Origin: Cristatella mucedo
Lineage: Eukaryota > Bryozoa > Phylactolaemata > Cristatellidae
Length of the DNA stretch: 64,000 nucleotides
Assembly (NCBI GenBank): GCA_009760855.2
Contig: WPIO01000016.1
Span: forward strand, 2,992,001-3,056,000
Direction of reading: 5' to 3'
In this document: piece after piece, positions 32,820 through 43,469 of the stretch
How positions within the stretch are numbered: the first letter of the stretch is position 1
Layout: each line of letters starts with the position of its first letter
Made by a program: the position numbers and the translations under genes
Notes under the pieces: model-generated
Databases searched by the model: none
The model's input: the letters and a program-made list of their open reading frames with translations, nothing else
What the model was told of the DNA's origin: nothing

Positions 32820-32890
32820 AAGCCTTAGTTTTTGCAGCAAGTTTTAAAGTGTCTGCTTAGAGATTCAGTTGCTTTTAATAATGTACAAAT
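32820..32890 (+). repeat. Decayed LINE-A tail beside the CUB5 exon
   Basis: TTTTTGCAGCAAGTTTTAAAG and TTAGAGATTCAGTTG correspond to the TTTGCAGCAAATGTAAAGCG and AGAAAGAGATTGAGTTC parts of the LINE-A tail. It ends about 17 bp before the CUB5 exon. The attractive TTTTTGCAG here is part of the repeat and gives the wrong phase for CUB5. Confidence 0.7.
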
Positions 32891-32907
32891 GAATTTCAAA
32901 ATTGAAG

Positions 32908-33121
32908 ACTGTGGAGGCATCATAACTCCTGGACAATACTTCACATCTCCTGCCCACGCTGGCGTCGACCAAGCCATCAACTGCACATGGGAGCTACTGC
33001 CGCTGTCAAATATCGCCGAACTTGTCTTTACGTCACTGTCTTTCCACTCCAGGAGCTGTGAGGACGGCTACCTAGCGGTGTACAGCGGTAACAGCATAGA
33101 TCCTCGAGCTCTGCTCATGAG
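32908..33121 (+). CDS. CUB domain 5, first-half exon
   Basis: It starts after AAAATTGAAG with AC TGT, has 70 codons and ends ATG AG|GTAAGG. The translation is (D)CGGIITPGQYFTSP, INCTWELLP, IAELVFTSLSF and RSCEDGYLAVYSGN. This is a canonical CUB first half: CGG, Cys-x-Trp, and Cys-x-x-Gly-Tyr before the YSG strand. All three expected cysteines are present. The acceptor has a poor pyrimidine tract. I chose it because it alone gives the phase 1 start and the Cys1 position seen in the other domains. Confidence 0.85.
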
Positions 33122-33289
33122 GTAAGGTCAAGGACGACAGGCACCCCGCTGCATTGTGGGCAAAATGCTGCAACCAATCGAGTCATCGAGCTGTCGCACA
33201 GCGGCGGAGGGGGTTCGAGCTAACCTTTGCACCGGAAGCCTTACTAGCATCCTCGATGCCTGAAAGGCCGCTTTTTTCGCAATCCGCAG

Positions 33290-33414
33290 GTACTGCTCCT
33301 CGGACTCTTCAGCCCCTGTAGAGCCAACTTGGATTGGAAAAGAGGCCGTCCTCTATCTCTACAGCCGTGGTGTTGGAGTGTCGCCGACATTCAAGGCCTC
33401 CCTGTCACACCTTG
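33290..33414 (+). CDS. CUB domain 5, second-half exon
   Basis: After TTTCGCAATCCGCAG: one base completes Arg (AG|G), 41 codons, and a final G before GTGAGT. The translation is YCSSDSSAPVEPT, EAVLYLYSRGVGV and PTFKASLSHL. YC provides Cys4, so CUB5 keeps both disulfides. The intron separating it from the first half is 168 bp. Confidence 0.85.
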
Positions 33415-33764
33415 GTGAGTTGACATATCAGCACTGATAGACTTGCACTTTTAAATTCAACCTCCCTCACCATCGGAGCTATCAATGACCACTGCATTCA
33501 TAGGATGCTACAAATGCTGAGACGAATCAACGTGGGCATGACCACTTCAAAAGTTCATGTCACATTAGACCTACTTTCTATTCATTCAGCATTCAACTTG
33601 GTTCAAATGGTGGGCTGTGAGAACTAGCAGGTTTCAGTTTTGGGAAGTTATAGATTTAAAATTACAGATTTAAGAAAGAAAATTACTATTCTTTGAGAAT
33701 CTACTTGTACCCAAACATACGTATCTAATGATTGTACTGCGTACTGAGGAGATTATATATAATT

Positions 33765-33899
33765 CATTTGCACGGTGCCCTAAGAGAACTTAATTCTCAA
33801 TTCAGGGGCTTCACATATGCCTCGGGGCTCGAGCCCACGACCTCAGCCAGACCTTGGTCGGGGCGAGCACTTTAACCACTTGACCAAACTAGCTCGGCG
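33765..33899 (-). mobile_element. tRNA-derived SINE with LINE-A-like tail
   Basis: The minus strand reads a tRNA-like head (GGTCAAGTGGTTAAAGTGC, A-box position), CTCGCCCCGACC, a B box GGGCTCGAGCCCC, then GAATTAAGTTCTCTTAGGGC. That last part matches the GATTGAGTTCTCTGAGGGCGC end of LINE-A. This is the clearest copy of the family in the window. Confidence 0.75.
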
Positions 33900-34009
33900 T
33901 AGCCTATCTAAATCCTTTCTTAAAGATGCAGGGACATAACCGGAGGCCAAGGACATATTGATTACGTTAGTAAGTTAGTTAGTTAGTTGGTTAGACAGGG
34001 CAGCTGCAT

Positions 34010-34165
34010 ATCCAAACCAAAAAACTAAAGGCACGGTTCCTAAAGGATTTGAGGTTCGGACAAGGTTAAAAAAAAGCGGGCGGTGCCTAGCCGGTCGGAT
34101 GAGCAGTTGCGATAGGTAGACTGTAGCCAGAGAATGAAGGGACCTAAAAGTGAGAGGAGCCGCCG
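34010..34165 (-). repeat. LINE-A internal fragment
   Basis: AACTAAAGGCACGGTTCCTA, GGATTTGAGGTT and AATGAAGGGACCTAAAAGTG match the C-terminal coding block of other minus copies. No tail. Confidence 0.8.
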
Positions 34166-34242
34166 GAGCTCCTGCAGTCAGTGCTTGACTGCTTGCACTG
34201 ACAGCCAGTGTACTTCGGAAAAGAGTTGTTGTTTCTTCGTGG

Positions 34243-34414
34243 TACTCGACGCTTTGTAAATACTGCTAACGGGTCAGCTGCGCATTTCTTTTGTTTTGGG
34301 CCTATCTCTCAGTGAGCAAGAAATGGAATACTCGACGCTTTGTAAATACTGCTAACGGGTCAGCTGCGCGTTTCTTTTGTTTTGGGCCTATCTCTCAGTG
34401 AGCAAGAACTGGAA
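34243..34414. repeat. 86-bp tandem duplication
   Basis: 34243-34328 and 34329-34414 are nearly identical, starting TACTCGACGCTTTGTAAATA and ending GTGAGCAAGAA(A/C)TGGAA, with only a couple of differences (for example CGCATTTC versus CGCGTTTC). A young duplication of unrecognised sequence. Confidence 0.95.
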
Positions 34415-35385
34415 AAAGCGGCTGCTCACCCCAACCTTTTAAAGTCCTACTTGGCAAAAACAGAAAGCATCTGGACACTTTAACCATCCGAAATCGAGAT
34501 ACCTATGCAATTTTGACCATCGCTTGTAGTACTGTCTTTTGTTGAAAAATGCACAATTTCCTGTGCGTTTTTGTAAAATACTATTTTTACTGTAAGAGCA
34601 ACAGAGAGGTAATTAGTTTTGCAACTTGCATATCGTAGAATTGGTACTGTGCGTAATTAAGGTGTCCTACATGTCGACTACTTGAACTTTAAATGTTACA
34701 CTCAAAAGACTGCTTCTATAGCTACTCATCGTAGTCGCTCCTTCGCGAGTATGCTCGGGTATTCTCAAATATTCTCGAGAATTCTCAAGTATTCTTACAT
34801 ACTAACAAGCATTAGAGGTCGCTATCACCAGTGAATGACTAAACGTCGCACAAACTTTGTCGTTCTCCCAAGACCAGACGGCTTCGACCAATCAACGGCA
34901 GGGTAACCGAATGAAGTAAATAAAGTTTCACAGCCTGACCAATGGGGCTTCGCTTGTTTTCGTAATCCAAGATTTCTAGTCGCTCGCTTTCTTTGCCACG
35001 ACGCTGCAAGGAATTCACGATTGATCAGTCCATGCCGGGAAAAAATTGTAATCCGACCCTTAAGGCTTAGCGTGCTTTGCCCTTATTCACTCACTGCTTC
35101 GCTAGTTTCACCCTCTAATTTTTCTCAGACCTTCTATTAAAAATACGTCAAGAGTCTCTGTCATGAACTTCTCAAGGACTGCTTGCATTAGGTGAGCGGT
35201 ACGTGACTCGAATAGACAAATTGACAGAGCACACAGTCGTTCGAGTTATTGGCCAAGATATGTATGCATATATTATGTCCATATTGCACAACGAGTTACA
35301 TAAAAAGCTTTTAAATGCTAATCTTACCATATGATCTGTCGCACAAAAATCCTTTCACGCAAACGTTATCATCTCTACTGATTAT

Positions 35386-35655
35386 TATGTAATGTAACAC
35401 ATCTCCGTCTGTAGCTCCACAAAGCCATAAAGACTATGTTGGTGTTACGCTGGAGTGTAATGTAGAGGGCGCTCACAGCCTAAGCGGTTTTCGGTATGCA
35501 TCCGGCAGCCAACAGACTTCGTCTCACTGAACAAAGAGAAAGTGGGAAGCATGGCAGAGTCAGGAGAGCAGATGAGGTAGTGAGTAGCATGGAAGTAGCA
35601 GCTCTGGACCTCTGAAGAGGATGAGCCACAGTCGGCAGCAGGAGAGTAGTTGTCG
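35386..35655 (-). repeat. LINE-B 3' fragment (B5)
   Basis: TAATGTAACACATCTCCGTC tail, then the C-terminal coding block on the minus strand. It stops at TAGTTGTCG, close to where fragment B4 is truncated. Confidence 0.85.
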
Positions 35656-35989
35656 CGTCCCCCAATTATCTTACTATTGCCCTATAGTGCAACTGCTTTG
35701 CTAAAAACTATACGGCTGTCATACTGACTCAGCTGTGCCACTTCGAATTGCACTCATCGCTAGACTATATGCGTTCGCTTTCTTTAGAGAAAAGCATGCC
35801 GCTGAGGCTAGTAGATGGCTGGAGTTTCTAACTGGAGTTTCGTCAAGCCATCCGAACTCACTCGCCTTGCTAAATAACTATTTCCCCGCACTTGTATAAT
35901 CTCTACGCCCAGGTATCGTCATTGAGTCGTGGCCATGCAAAGAATGCAACGTAATTCATATAATTATAATCAATCGTGCTTTCACTTAG

Positions 35990-36185
35990 GCTACCAGCCC
36001 ACTGTGTTTGCCCCGAATCTGCTGACGTCGTACAACTATCCTCGCAACTATCCTGGAGGTACGAGTGTCAGCTGGCTTGTCGCAGCGTACGCAGGAAGAG
36101 TAATTCAGCTCAATTTCATTGACTTCAATTTGACGGACACTCAAGACTGCGTAAGGCTGGTGTCGCCCATATTTGGCATAAATGC
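35990..36185 (+). CDS. CUB domain 6, first-half exon
   Basis: After GCTTTCACTTAG: two bases, 64 codons, and GC before GTAAGT. The translation is (G)YQPTVFAPNLLTSYNYP, RNYPGGTSVSWLV, RVIQLNFIDF and TDTQDCVRLVSP. SYNYP, VSW and the DCVRL strand mark a CUB. Tyr replaces Cys1 and Ser replaces Cys2 (VSW). Cys3 (DC) is kept. It is the shortest first half, balanced by a longer second half. Confidence 0.85.
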
Positions 36186-36244
36186 GTAAGTATTCTGCAA
36201 TTAATGTCTTACCTGCTGGGCTGTGCCTTTGAACCCTTGTGCAG

Positions 36245-36390
36245 ACCGCAACTTTTATGTAGAGCAAAATACTGCGGACGCGAAATTCCGCAGCTATACG
36301 AATCAATATCGTCCTCCATAACGGTATATATGGACACGCTAAACCATTGGAATCTATCATCTGGATTCAACGCATCCATCGTTTCTCCAG
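36245..36390 (+). CDS. CUB domain 6, second-half exon
   Basis: After CCCTTGTGCAG, across an intron of only 59 bp, the smallest in the gene. One base completes Ala, then 48 codons and a final G before GTAAGA. The translation is PQLLCRAKYCGREIP, ISSSITVYMDTLN and SSGFNASIVSP. KYCG is the normal CG start of a CUB second half (Cys4). The extra LLC cysteine upstream is unpaired in the usual scheme. SGFNA is the typical GF motif. Confidence 0.88.
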
Positions 36391-36727
36391 GTAAGACATG
36401 CAGTCTCACTTTTGGTGGAATAAATCTGTGCCTCCGACAGCCTCCAACTGACGTCACCGTACGAGGCACCTGACTGTAGCCATCGGGCGATACGATCGCC
36501 CCGTTGCCTGCGAGCTTACTGCTAGAGGGACTCGCATCAACAGATTACCATTGTGTAAGAAGCAGTTTAGTAGCAATGCTTTTGCGCCTCATCCACGTTA
36601 TGAATGCTGTGAAACAGCACTCTCCACGCCCGCTCCTCAGGAGAGATACCAACAGCCTTCCGAAGTGAGGAGTAAGTCGGAGAGAGAGAGAGAGAGAGAG
36701 GAGAGAGTGAGAAACAGAGAGACAGAG

Positions 36728-36792
<65 letters not shown>

Positions 36793-39207
36793 TGGGGAAG
36801 TTTTTGCTGACCCAATGCCAAACCTTTGACGTTAATGTTGAACAACTTGACCGTGTGGGAATAAAGTGTACACGCTGTAGATAGGAGGAAGCTTATTCGA
36901 GCATTCTCCAAATTGTTCACTTGTGAAGACTAACTCTGCTTCGGGGACAGTGAGACCAGTCTGTTCAAGGTAAAATGAATTACCTGCAACCACGTGTAAA
37001 GGCGGCTGTTACTTGTTGACAGCTCAACGACGAGCTTCAAAGCCACGCAATTCGGTGAAGGAATAAAGCACCCGTCCGTCGCCTGGCATCTGTCGGTGTA
37101 ATGCTCAAGGGGGATTAAAGCAGCGTCGAGCTCTTGCTGATTTCTAGAAGTGTGCTGCGTTTTTCTGGATTTTTCCGAGACTACGCGTGGGTGATTTCGT
37201 GATTTCGCCGCAATGATGTTTATTGCCATATCAACTGCCCCATTTTTTGCCTTTATGACTACGGGGGACTGCTGTGCGCGGAGCCACTGGCGAACCTGGT
37301 AGCATTCCACTTGCTCGTTTTCTTCCCCTCCCTAGACACTTTGTCGCTACCCCCCTTCCACCCAATTTGGAGAAGCAATAGCGTAAAGGAGAGTGCCGCT
37401 ATGAGAGCTTCCACGCCCCCTCCAAATGTGCTATTACCGCGCTTCAATTGAGACTTGTGAAACAGTTTGCTGACGCTCATGTCGCTAGCCTCCGAATACC
37501 TTCGAGGCTGCTGCTACATCCCTCACTTTTTTGAGGCAAAACGCCGGCATCTTTGTGGAACTGCAAATGACGACGACGGCCATTTAGAGCCGGGCACTCT
37601 CTGAGTAGCTTTCTAGAAGCTCTAGTTCTCTGACAGAAAGCGGGCTTGGAAAGTGTCGTCGAAGTAGCACCGGACATCCCGGACTTCCCGGACTGCCAAA
37701 GTCGGTAGCTATGCCGTGCTGGTTGAGAAAGTAGTACAGAAACACAACGCATTTCGACAGAGCATGTAGCCCAACTTAAGGGAGAACTCTTTCAAGTGTA
37801 GCGATTTAGGCATGGCGTCGTGTGCGGTTGTACTATTTACATTTCTCAATCTAGCCAATGTAACGCCATGGTCTTAGAGCACCGGCACTTCAACCGATTT
37901 ATTTCGACCGGCAGCATGCCATGTTTGTAAAATCGGCGTTTCGGTAAGGCGGTGGACTAAAATTCCTGCTCTGGTTTTGTCGTAATTTCATAATTAACTG
38001 CATTTCAAAAGCCTCCCAGCGGCACTTGTTCAACTCAGGAATTTGCTAGCTGGCTGTTATCCAGCTCATACCCCACAAACTAGCTAAATGTAAAGCAGAG
38101 GAGAACCGATTGGGGTGAGGCGAGGCCAGAGACGAACCGGTCTGAAGTCGCCAGTAATAGGTCGTAATAAAAATAGCTTGAGGTTCGTCTCTCTTTGTGC
38201 TTCGAGTGCTAATCTCGGCCTAGTGGATTGAGGTCTTTTCTTGGCCACCACCCAAACGGAGTGCTGGGATTGGAACCTCTTAAAGTAACCCTGGATTCGG
38301 GAGACGCATTGATTGTTGCGACAGTAAAGATGGCGGCAACGGCGAAAAGACTTTCGAAATCCTGGAAAATAGTTTGCATTAAAGTCTAACTATGTAGCAA
38401 AATAGCCAAACGTTGACGCCCACATCCACAGCATACATAGTGTCTGTAAAAATATTTCATCTGCAGTAGGCGCTATGTACACGCCTCATTAGTGTTACCG
38501 TAGCTGGTTGTGCTAGGTCTGCTTTATTGCCTCTGCCCAGGATGACATTAATTTGAGGAGTGATAAGTAAAACAATCGCATGTGATATCAGCCAGATTAG
38601 GGATCCGTGGACACTAGTCCCATTTCCTAAAACAATGTATTTCATAAGCTTTTAGTAGGCAGCATACAAGTCCAACTCATATAACAGCGAGTCAGATGTA
38701 GGGCTTCCCGTTGAGCTCATGCTATAGCTGGACACCTGCCACGCTCACCTGTCGCCCTCACTTGGCTATTAACGGGCTGTTCTGGGTCGCGGGCGTGGAC
38801 TTAGTGCACTAATGCGTACGTGCACCCTTCAGCTACCGAAATCTACTGATGTCCTCAGCTTTTGCTACCACACATACAGCTCGCGAGACATTGTTCGTGG
38901 CGCCAGCTTTGCCGCTAGGCTTCGGGCGTCAAAAAGAAACGATTGAATCCCAAAAACGTTAGGGCAGAAGCCGCTCAACGTGCATGCAGCAGCACGGTGT
39001 AATAGTGCAAACAATGTCTCTGCAATTGAACCATTTTCATCGCAGCGAATTCCATTGCTGGCGCCAGCAGTAGCCGACGCTAGAACGAGGCTACTACGAG
39101 ACTTCCGGGAAGACGCCGGACGCGCTTTTCACTGCTTTCCGTAACAAGCCGAGCACCGTAGAATAGCATCGAGCACAGCACTGCCGAATTCGAGTATTCA
39201 ATTGCAG
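36391..39207 (+). other. Intron between CUB6 and CUB7
   Basis: Contains an AG microsatellite (36680-36793). Otherwise I recognise nothing from 36391 to 36679 or 36794 to 39207. A weak tRNA-like patch near 38215-38285 (CCTAGTGGATTGAGG, GGGATTGGAACC) could be a SINE remnant. Confidence 0.65.
36680..36793. repeat. AG microsatellite
   Basis: Interrupted (AG)n of about 110 bp. The charged Arg/Glu frames across it are repeat translations. Confidence 0.95.
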
Positions 39208-39436
39208 AATGCCACGAGACTTTGTACGGAAGTGGCAGCTTTGCATTCTACACCCACGGAATAGATAGCACTGCTAAGATGTATATGCGCTGCTGGAAAG
39301 TGGTGCCAGACCCTGGAAAATACCTCACGCTCTACGTGAGCAACTATTCGGTCGGGATTCAAAGCAACTTTACCTACGCTTATGGATTCCTGAGTGTCTA
39401 TGGACCGGAAGTATACGACCAAGACATCCTCGGAAG
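39208..39436 (+). CDS. CUB domain 7, first-half exon
   Basis: After TTCAATTGCAG: two bases, 75 codons, AG before GTATGC. The translation is (E)CHETLYGSGSFAF, MYMRCWKVVPD, KYLTLYVSNYSV and YGFLSVYGPEV. Cys1 and Cys2 (RCW) are present. The third cysteine is absent before the LSVYGP strand. The usual SP.YP segment has diverged (FYTHGI). It joins the exon at 47068 across a 7.6-kb intron. Confidence 0.83.
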
Positions 39437-40390
39437 GTATGCTTGGATGCGGATGGCTCTGCTAGCAGCAGCAGCAGTAGCTAGGCGTTGTGAGCACTGT
39501 GAGCGTTGGTAGCATCGCTGGCGTCTAATAATGCTACATGTGTCTCAACAGAGAAAGGAGTGCTCACGAGTAAGGCTTCCAGCCTCTGCGCTCGATCAGT
39601 AGGTGATTTGGTTACTTTCTTGTTTTGCATAAACCATTGCTGCTGGCGCTCACCTTAGCTCTTCTGCACTTGCGCTGTCTGCAAACAGGTCCAGGCAGCG
39701 TAGCCTTAGGCAGAGCTGGAGGCTGTGGAGTCTTGCTATAAGTGCACTACGTCGTTTAGTGGACGAATCTCAAATGCCACCGTCAAATGACGGCTAAGAC
39801 TTCTCTGACTTGCAAGTGTCGCAGACAATAGCAGGAAAACCCAAGCTGTTACCCTAGTACTTGGCCCATAAACATTATGGGGAACGATCCAGTGAAAATC
39901 AAGACGCACCGGACTATCGTGTCAAAATTAGCCAATCCTACGTGTCACAAAAAATGAACTAGTTGCTCTGCCAGGAAGTCTCTCATTTTGAGCTGTATGT
40001 CGACGAAATAGGGCAAAAGTTCACCGCTGCTGCTACTCGCGGCTCACGAGAGGAACGTGAGGAGACAAGCTCTGGCACAGCATCCACCGCATCACGTGCT
40101 GTATGCACCTGCGTACCACGTGACGTAAGACCGATTAGTAGCTCTATAGTGCTGAGTTACCCTACGACACCTACCAAGTTAAATCAATTTTCAATTTTCT
40201 AAAAAAGTGCGCCGTTTACAGAGACCGAGCGGTGAAAGGTGGGAATGCTGTGCTGTAGTTTGCTAAGTGTATGAGAGATGGAAGTACGGCCGAAGCTAAT
40301 AACCGAGTCTTCCACGCTCTTATTTGCCTGGTGTCCGGCGATAAACGTTATGTAAAGTCCCTTTAACTGAATATGCTGCTTGTTTTGAGT

Positions 40391-40515
40391 TAAGCTGGTT
40401 TGTTCCCGGGATTAACGTGGTCGCCCCAACCGAGGTCTGGCTGAGGTAGTGGGCTCGAGCCCCACAGCACATGTGATGTTCGTGAATAGAGATTAAGTTC
40501 TCTTAGGGCACTACA
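40391..40515 (+). mobile_element. tRNA-derived SINE with LINE-A-like tail
   Basis: TAAGCTGGTTTGTT head, GTGGTCGCCCCAACCGAGG, B box GGGCTCGAGCCCC, then GATTAAGTTCTCTTAGGGCA. Opposite orientation to, and closely similar with, 33765-33899. The A box is damaged (CCCGGG inserted). Confidence 0.7.
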
Positions 40516-41001
40516 GAAAGTAGTAGAGTAGCATTTTTATATTTGTACTGGAATTTTTATATTTGTAGTCCTTTTAGAGATTTCTTTCTTGATTTCACTT
40601 AAATTCTAGATGAAAAGAACGTCGACGTCTCGGCGCTATCTCGGCCAAGAGTGTGAAACTAAGTAGACGTGCTTGGGTACCTGCACTGCTGCAGAACACA
40701 CAGCAGTCATCCAGGGAGCCCGGTGAGGTGGGCTACAACGGAGCGTATTGTGGGAACGCACGGTAGAGCGCAAAAGGAAGACACATTTTTCATTTTCGAA
40801 TTTTTCGACTTTTTCATTCAATTGCGGACCAGGAGCCGGAGCATCGAGAGGGCACGATTAGGGCACGCTAGTGCAGCACGTTGTAATTGAGCGAGTGCTG
40901 AGAAGGCGAAGAGAGGCAAGCCGTGTTCAGCCTATAGCGCTAGAGGTGTGGATAGACCAGTTACGTGGGCAATAGCGGTCAGCTGACTCGACGACCTAGT
41001 T

Positions 41002-41189
41002 CAGCGGTTCTCAACTTGTGGCTCTCGACCTCTTTGAGGGTCAAGCGACCCTTTCACAGGGGTCGCCATTCACGATCGGCAAGCAGGGCGTCTCCAGATA
41101 TTGCACACAATAGTTTATGTTTGGACGTCGCCGCAGCATGAGGAACTGTATTAAAGGGTAGAGGCATTAGGAAGGTTGAGAAACACTTG
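41002..41189. mobile_element. SPIN-like hAT miniature transposon
   Basis: Left end CAGCGGTTCTCAACTTGTGG, then GCGACCCTTTCACAGGGGTC. Right half CATGAGGAACTGTATTAAAG and GCATTAGGAAGGTTGAGAAA, then CACTTG. The ends form imperfect inverted repeats (CAGCGGTTCTCAAC / GTTGAGAAACACTTG). I recognise this layout as that of the SPIN/URR1-type hAT non-autonomous elements best known from vertebrates. It is shortened in the middle and diverged. No transposase is encoded. No clear 8-bp target duplication is visible. Confidence 0.75.
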
Positions 41190-41489
41190 CCTTGATTATA
41201 TAGCAGCAGAAGAACCCTATTTGCAACGACTTCCACTTGTGTTGGGCAATTCAGAAGCGCTCGCTGCTACCTGTATCGTCAAGTAGGAGCACCTTACCCC
41301 TTATGCAGAGACAAAGGGGCATTGCTACCCAGGATGCGTAAATGTGGCAGCACTTACGTGGGCCGAAGTGGAAGATTTAGCTCTAATCCAATGAATTCCT
41401 GCGATTAAGTTTAAGTTAAATTAAAATTGTAATTAAATTAAAAATAAATAAATAAAAATAGCACGCGATTAAATAACAATTACATTTGA

Positions 41490-42157
41490 CCCTCGCTTAT
41501 CGTGATTAATCCGTTCCCTTCTTTGCCGTGGCATGTGAATTTCGAGAAGTGGGATTCTTTATTTATAAATCAAATATTTTCATAATTAGAGCATAGAAGA
41601 CCTGTTTATGACCCTCTAAATACGTTTTTCACATTTTTAGAGCTCTCCGGACAAGACATAACACCGCTTCAGTCACCATTACACTCGTATTACCAAATAT
41701 ATTAGACGAAAAAAGAGAAAATAAGACACACTGGACTTTAAAAACATCGTATCGTTATTACTGTACATTTAGTTGCCCAAGCACACAATTTTTACGCACA
41801 AACATCAAGCTATGAAAATAGTGCGTTGGTTGATGAAGCGATTAGGATGAGGAGATGTACAGCACAGCATAGTGGAGCAAGCTTACTGCTCCTCTGAAGG
41901 CGCGACTTCAGTAGGAGAGTCTTCATGCGGTGCAGTCTCTTCAAAGGTGAGTCGTGGTCTTCTTCCGTGTTCCATACATACATTAACTTTAATTTTAATT
42001 TAGGAATGTTTAATCGACCCAGACAAACGAGGGCGCTGCATCATTCTCAATACTTCGTTCAAATTTTAGTTGAATATACAGGTCATTCAAAAAACCACGA
42101 TAGAGTGAAGCCACAAAATTCGAACCGCGAAGTAGCGAGGACGACTTTATTTATGGC
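41490..42157. mobile_element. pogo/Tigger-like miniature transposon
   Basis: The left end has ACCCTCGCTTATCGTGATTA. The right end, read on the minus strand, has GTCCTCGCTACTTCGCGGTT and then GTGGCTTCACTCTATCGTGG. These resemble the CCTCGCTATATCGCGGTT-type ends of pogo/Tigger elements. The interior (ATTCTTTATTTATAAATCAA, CATAGAAGACCTGTTTATGA) has no transposase frame. Boundaries are approximate. Confidence 0.5.
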
Positions 42158-43054
42158 AAATAGGGGAGCAATTTAATAAAAGCGTTAATACAACGCAACT
42201 AAGAATAAAAGTCTAGATTAGTGAACAGTGCATGGACAAGACGTAATGGTTTCAATCGGTGTTCTTTCAGCTGAGACAGTCCCAGAGCATTTATTTTCAG
42301 AGGCTCTGGTCGAGATCCAGATTGTCTTTAAGAAAGTGACGGCAGATATTGCTGGTCACAACTTGCTTAATGCGACCGGTTACATCTCAAACTTTTTATG
42401 TATACAATTATGACTTAAGTAAAATCTAGAAAACTAACAGCGATATTATATATAAGTCAGAACTGTCGAGACGGTCTTCATACACTGAAAGCAAAACTGA
42501 CTTAACGGCATCCAATTTTTAACCAAAGCTTATTGGCACCTACTTGCAAGGTTTTACCTTTTGATGTCAGAATTTAGTTGTCGGTCTGCACCGCTTGTTC
42601 AATCGTCTTTATTAGACCAAAAATAGGGAAACTGGGTGGAAGTTGCAGAACTTATTCAGGTCTTGTGTCTGCTTCTTAATTAGTCATTTAAATAGAGCCT
42701 CTTTAAGTTATGACCCGGGCTCAGGATAGGTTTCCAACGCTAGTTATTTAGATCAGAAGTAAATCTAGGCATCCCAAAATGAGAACGATAGGCACAGGGT
42801 CTAATGGAGATGTATTGTCTACAGGGCTGGCAATCTTGTGTCGGTGGAAGATTAACTTTTTTGAAGAGGCCAGCAGGGCTAGGCTTGAAGACAGGTGTGA
42901 AGGCATCGCGAGGAAGAGGGAGAAGTGTAGAAACGTCCGATTTCTGATAAAATCTATGACCGAAAGTCGATACGGCAGACCGAAAACTAGGCAAACGATC
43001 TGCTGAAATACTACCAGGATCGTTGGAAATAGTTCTGACCTGTAAGAAATATAT

Positions 43055-43110
43055 GGTTCATTTTACAGCGCCTAAAGAATACTTAGCATAGGCCACAGGG
43101 CTCGAGCATG
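43055..43110 (-). repeat. SINE/LINE-A tail scrap
   Basis: ACAGCGCCTAAAGAATACTT and ACAGGGCTCGAGC match the tail and B-box side of the tRNA-derived SINE on the minus strand. Very short. Confidence 0.4.
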
Positions 43111-43469
43111 AGACATCGGCCATTAAATGTATTTTTCCAGGACATCAGTCATTAAAGGCGATCTTTTTTAAGCCTCTATGCAATACTAGGGCTTGCTTGA
43201 GCCCATTAAAAGATTAGCTAGTGTTGTAATCTAAATTTTCCGATTGATCAGCTTTGACTTTAGTGTTAAGAGCTAACAGCTAAGCTATAAGAGCTAGGCT
43301 TGCAATTAGCCATGGTGCATTGATACAAACTACCGTTGTTCTCGTATGGAAGTAAGCTTACAGCCATTAGCGATCTACTGAATAATTCTTAAGGCTTGAA
43401 AGAAAGAGTCCTTGTGAACTGGCTTAGCAAACTTCTGCAGTAACCCTTCAGCTGCAGACTGTATGGCAG

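Larger units (their letters stand above)
30868..32907 (+). other. Intron between CUB4 and CUB5
   Basis: Contents: LINE-B fragment (31186-31455), LINE-A tails facing each other (31660-31760 minus, 31855-31945 plus), a GC-rich open stretch (31960-32160), and decayed LINE-A tails at about 32530-32610 and 32820-32890. 30868-31185 and 32165-32520 show nothing I recognise. Confidence 0.7.
33415..35989 (+). other. Intron between CUB5 and CUB6
   Basis: Contents: SINE (33765-33899), LINE-A piece (34010-34165), an 86-bp tandem duplication (34243-34414) and LINE-B fragment B5 (35386-35655). 33415-33760, 34420-35385 and 35660-35985 hold nothing I can name. GTTA(G)-type repeats occur near 33965. Confidence 0.75.

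Noticed and set aside
36551-36920. Arg/Glu or Leu/Ser-repeat proteins
   Set aside because: Translations of the AG microsatellite on either strand.
38205-38300. tRNA-like patch with CCTAGTGGATTGAGG and GGGATTGGAACC
   Set aside because: The boxes are weak and no second copy in the window supports a family. Mentioned in the intron entry only.
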